From Rhizophagus sp. LPA8_4_AMF (taxonomy: Eukaryota; Glomeromycota; Glomeromycetes; Glomerales; Glomeraceae): a DNA stretch of 22,928 nt. Of the stretch, positions 18,801 to 22,928 are shown in pieces; the stretch's first letter is position 1; each line of letters begins with the position of its first letter. Where the stretch lies: positions 1-22,928 of the forward strand of contig JADRCO010001064.1 in the NCBI GenBank assembly GCA_021464525.1, in the 5' to 3' direction. The notes beneath the pieces are model-generated. The model saw nothing but the letters and a program-made list of their open reading frames with translations, made no database searches and had not been told where the DNA came from. The position numbers and the translations under genes are program-made.

Positions 18801-21165
18801 TTTCCGTATTAGATATAGGAGCAGGAAAATGATCAAGAGCATCAAAGGTAGGAGATCTTAAACTATTCTGACTCATTATAGATGATGAAGTTGGTGATGA
18901 TATGGTACCACTACCGCCATTACCATATATTGTATAGTTACTTTGAGTATTTACGAATTGATTGGATGATGAACTGTTGCTGGGAGAATTTGGAGGACGA
19001 GGTGCTTGACGTGGATTTTGAAAATCTCCAATTGTACCAGTCATATACATAGGTAAATTTGTCATTTTTTCGTAAGGACTCCCAGTAGCTTGTGATTGAA
19101 ATGATCTACTTACTTCAGAAGTTGGAGATTGTTTATTGAGACTTTCAAAACTTTGTTTATGGCCAGCTGGTGGTGATAATGGACGAGATGATTCTGACAC
19201 TTCTCCTAGATTGTTATTATATGAAGAATTCGATAAACTAGATGGTGAACCATTTGGTGGTCGTTTAGGAAAAAATTGATTTCTTGGACTTCCAGGTTGA
19301 TGTCCCATAGGTATAATTTTTGGCGAAGGTACTGGTGAATTTAAAGAACTTTGACTTCCAGATGGTGAAATTTGTTTTACATTAGGTGATGAGTTTTTTA
19401 CTATATTATCATAAGACTTATTATAATATGCTGAATTATAATCATTTGGTGGTAATTGTCCATTTGAGTTCATTGAGCTTTGTCTTGTAGTCATAATATT
19501 ACTATTATTATTATCTATTGTATTATTACGTACATTAGAAAGTTGATTTGGTGATTGTGGTGCAGATCTATTATTTTCTAGAACTGACATTGCTCTCGCT
19601 TGTTGTTGCACTGTTGTTCTTTGATTTTGAGATGGGTATTTTATCTTGGCTATTTTTTTTTAAAAAAAAGCCCCAAAAGAAACAAAAAAAAAAATCAGTT
19701 AATAAATTAAATTTGGTTATTAATAAAATAGATACATACATGTGTCTAATATGTTAATAATGCCATCTTCGTCCGGTTTTGGAGATTGTAAACAATCACC
19801 TCCAAAAATTAAAGCTTTGTCACGACTAGTTGTCATCGCGAGACCTTGTCTGGGACGTGGTGCTATTCCCATTTCGGAAAACATGTACCATCTTTTATCT
19901 ACATAAATAAACGATTTCAAATTAACGCTCACTAAAAAAAAAAAAAATGGAGTAAAAAAAAATAAAATACTAACTGGAAATCTTGAAAGCTACCAAATCA
20001 CCTATTTCTATTCCATCCTGACCCTTTCCACCAAATATATATATAATATCGTCTATAAGTGCAGCACCATGGTTTTTTCTTGGAGCCGGAATATAACCTA
20101 TACATGATAATTCACTCCATGCATTGGTTTGTGTATCATACTGCCATGTATCATTATAATATTTATCTCCATCAGTACCGCCAAAGCTATCAATAAAATT
20201 ATTATTTTAATAAAAGAATAGTCATCTTTTTTTTTAAGAAACGATTTCAACATCACATACATGTAAATTTTATCGTTATATGTGCATATTGTTTGACCTG
20301 ATCTGCCTGCTGGAGGATCGTTTAATGGAGTAATAAATTCCCATTGAGCTACACCATAATTAACTATAAATGTAAAAAGATATTTCTTAATCCTCAATCC
20401 AAATATATAGTAAATTTCAAAAAAAAGAACTTACGAGATTGCAAGTCAAATGCGAATAGATCGTTCATGAAATATCCATCAGATTGCCCACCAAAAATAT
20501 ACATTTTTGACCCGATCACAGTGGCCGAATGAGCAAATCGTCCAACATTAGGATTGCCTTGTATAGGTGGTTTATACCATTGTTTCGTATCTAAATAGAA
20601 ACAATCAAAATAAGAAATTCACGTTTATCATGTTTAAATATTATTCTCACATTTGAAAACACATAAAACTTTTTCTTTTTACCGGTATTTAATATATATA
20701 TGTTGTTATCAGGTTTCTCTATTGGATTCATTGGTAAACCACCAAAAACTAAATAAAATGGGATAAATATTTAGTTATAATGTAATTAAAATTGAGCATT
20801 AATCTAATATAGTTACCGATCATATTATTTCCAATATTAACTTGTGTGTGAAAACTCCGCGGCGGCGGAATATCTCCTGTCGTCATTAATCCACAAACAT
20901 TGAGCGTATCTGTTTAAAAGCATCGTCAGCATTTGATGACGTAATAAAAATAACAATTTCATATAATTCATCCAAACTTACTTGTTTCTATCATAAATAT
21001 ATCATTAGTTACACGTCCGTTAGCTATACCACCAAATAAATATAGTTGGTCATTAACGCCGCCTTGATTTATAGAATGACCATATCTTGGAAAAGGGTTC
21101 GATATAGAAAGTGTTTTTTGAGACCAAGGACTTTGTTTTTGTTGTTTTTGTTTTTTTGTGAACAT
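15822..21165 (-). CDS. Kelch-repeat plus coiled-coil cell-polarity protein, Tea1/Kel1-like (9 exons, 1572 aa)
   Basis: Exons (minus): 21165-20982, 20909-20817, 20748-20683, 20590-20435, 20363-20261, 20186-19975, 19898-19740, 19649-16140, 16057-15822. They total 4719 nt, with frame kept at every junction. Residues 1-325 contain six Kelch blades, each with an R-x3-S/G/H start and a YxFGG-type end (RYGHS..LYLFGG, RSFHT..IVFGG, RFAHS..YIFGG, RSGQT..YIFGG, RKNHG..YIFGG, RPRQG..LIFGG), forming a beta-propeller. About 330-600 is Ser/Pro/Asn-rich and disordered. About 605-1410 is almost continuous coiled coil. Then come an acidic Asp run, a short basic segment and a Pro-rich tail (LSLTPPPTPP). This layout is that of fungal Tea1/Tea3/KelA/Kel1 proteins, which mark growing tips and link microtubule ends to the cortex. 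That role is inferred from family. The first and last exons were placed by hand and are short enough to be missed by simple frame scans. Confidence 0.9.
16231..16273. repeat. Trinucleotide (ATC)n microsatellite coding an Asp run
   Basis: About fourteen near-perfect ATC/TCA units on the plus strand (GAT codons on the minus strand), interrupted once by ATA. Within the Kelch/coiled-coil protein they encode eight Asp, one Tyr and four Asp after the coiled coil. Such tracts change length easily, so the acidic stretch may differ between strains. Confidence 0.9.
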
Positions 21166-22548
21166 GATGCCAAATTTTTATAAATTAATATTAAAAAGAC
21201 ATATGAATAATGATGTGGGAAAGAAGGGTTTTATACTTATTAAAATAAAGAATTCTAAAAGAATGTAAGAAGGATAAATAGGGAAAGTTGGTTTTTTATT
21301 GTGTTTAGCCCTTGGATATTTGTAGGAAGGAAAACTTTAAAATGGTGAGGTAGGAATCCTTAAGTCTTCTTCCTTCTTCCTTTTGAAAGTTGTTTTATTT
21401 TGTTTGTTAATTGGTTATGCGCTTATTTATTTTATTTTTAATATAAATCAGTTCGTTTACGTTTATGCATTTGTTTGTACAACTCGTTTGCATATTCTGA
21501 ATAACCTATCAGCTATGAGAAGGTAAGAATCGTCTAACATTTGAAAATTTATTAAATGGATTCTTTATTCAAATCAGAATTAAGATTAAAATTAATTATA
21601 ATTATTTTCGATTGTGTTTTTTTTAAAAAAAACAAAACGTTTCTCGGAAAATCAAATTTAATTTCCCACATGGAAAATATTATGGATTATCAAACGAATA
21701 CTCATGTGAGAATTTATCACAATCACTATATTCGAATTTTCGAATGGTTCATCCATATTACTCATGGATTAAACATTGAACTTTTTGATAATAAAGTACA
21801 ACGATTGTAATAAATTCACCTAGTAGTTTCTCTTTCGCTAATTTTATATTGACTAGGTTATTATAATAAAAAAAATTATCTGGGTAACTATTAATTAAAT
21901 GTCTTTTCCAAAATTGGAAAACAACTATAAAAATGAAAGAATCGCTAAGTTTATCTTTTGATAAAGACGCGTTTTGACAAATCATTTACTATTTATTACC
22001 AAGCAAAGTTTGTAGCAGTGATAAGTGTTAGATAATGGGTAGAAATAGGATGAACAAATGGATGTGAACAACAGAATAAATAAAATAAATGCACATAATA
22101 TTTCGATCATTTATTAGCAGTTAGTACTAACTAAACTAACCGAAAATGGATTCCATAATTCTAGTAAACCAAATCTGTGCATAATGCGACTGATGCGGCC
22201 TTGATAAATTTTCTTTAATTAATTTATACAGTAGTAACAGTACAATCTGTTATACACATTTATATGTGAGCGTCAGTTTCAATGTCAGATCTGCTTAATA
22301 TTATTCTTGACCATGCTAAAACGAGCTGAAAGCAATTCTTATAATTATCATATCATTATTTAAAATAGTTACTTTGAAATACTTTATAAATCAATTTGTA
22401 AATTTATTAACGTTTATATTTATTACTAGCTAAAAAGGTCTAAGTACAATAATAAATCAATCGTTCTACTCTTTTTAAGAGACAAATCTACTATATGCAA
22501 AATAAATAGCTATCCTTGATAAAACATATCGTATCATTTGCCAGACGT
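21166..22548. other. Intergenic between the polyubiquitin and Kelch genes
   Basis: 1.38 kb holding the Kelch gene promoter on the left and the polyubiquitin 3' UTR on the right. A C/T-rich patch (CTTCTTCCTTCTTCC near 21366-21380) lies about 200 bp upstream of the Kelch start. A perfect palindrome, GTTTTTTTTAAAAAAAAC, lies at 21616-21633. An 84-codon plus-strand frame (21556-21810) shows no recognisable domain and is Ile/Phe/Asn-rich, as expected by chance in AT-rich DNA. No tRNA-like structure was seen. Confidence 0.5.

Positions 22549-22928
<380 letters not shown>

Noticed and set aside
21556-21810. 84-codon plus-strand frame between polyubiquitin and the Kelch gene
   Set aside because: No recognisable similarity, Ile/Phe/Asn-rich composition and a palindromic T8A8 tract inside; chance in AT-rich DNA is more likely than a gene.

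Overview
The window is AT-rich eukaryotic DNA with short spliceosomal introns (58-108 nt, mostly GTATGT/GTAAGT donors). It most likely comes from an arbuscular mycorrhizal fungus of the Rhizophagus/Glomeromycotina type. That is an inference from the protein kinase (a C-x2-C...C-x2-C ribbon, then an NW-S-SG and EWIPY leader, typical of the large kinase expansion in those fungi), an HMT1-type ABC transporter, a Kelch/coiled-coil polarity protein and abundant decayed DNA transposons. No species can be proven from the sequence alone.

All supported genes lie on the minus strand. From left to right: (i) 1-1646, repeat-rich AT DNA with a poly-T run and two small tandem arrays; (ii) 1647-3031, a two-exon protein kinase whose frame is broken between DFG and APE; (iii) 3032-8356, a 5.3 kb island with no intact gene. 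The island holds a decayed copy of the 3' end of the neighbouring transporter gene, several hairpin/MITE-like insertions, a telomere-like tract between inverted 15-bp repeats, a 30-bp minisatellite and a ruined Transposase_21-type DNA transposon; (iv) 8357-12144, an intact 15-exon HMT1/ABCB6-like half-transporter (875 aa, one exon only 9 nt long); (v) 13130-13609, a small bZIP factor; (vi) 13950-15431, a single-exon DUF676/ROG1-type lipase; (vii) 15822-21165, a nine-exon Kelch plus coiled-coil protein of Tea1/Kel1 type (1572 aa); (viii) 22549-22928, the 3' part of a polyubiquitin gene running off the window.

The intact genes look like ordinary housekeeping or cell-biology genes: metal-conjugate transport into an organelle, transcription, lipid hydrolysis, hyphal polarity and protein turnover. 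Nothing suggests an operon or shared pathway. The exon models for the transporter and the Kelch gene were worked out by hand from splice sites; both give uninterrupted frames whose total length is divisible by three, with conserved motifs continuous across junctions.

The most unusual points are the 9-nt exon, the decayed duplicate of the transporter 3' end on the far side of the transposon island, the palindromic element built of 15-bp units around a telomere-like core, and Gln at ubiquitin position 25.
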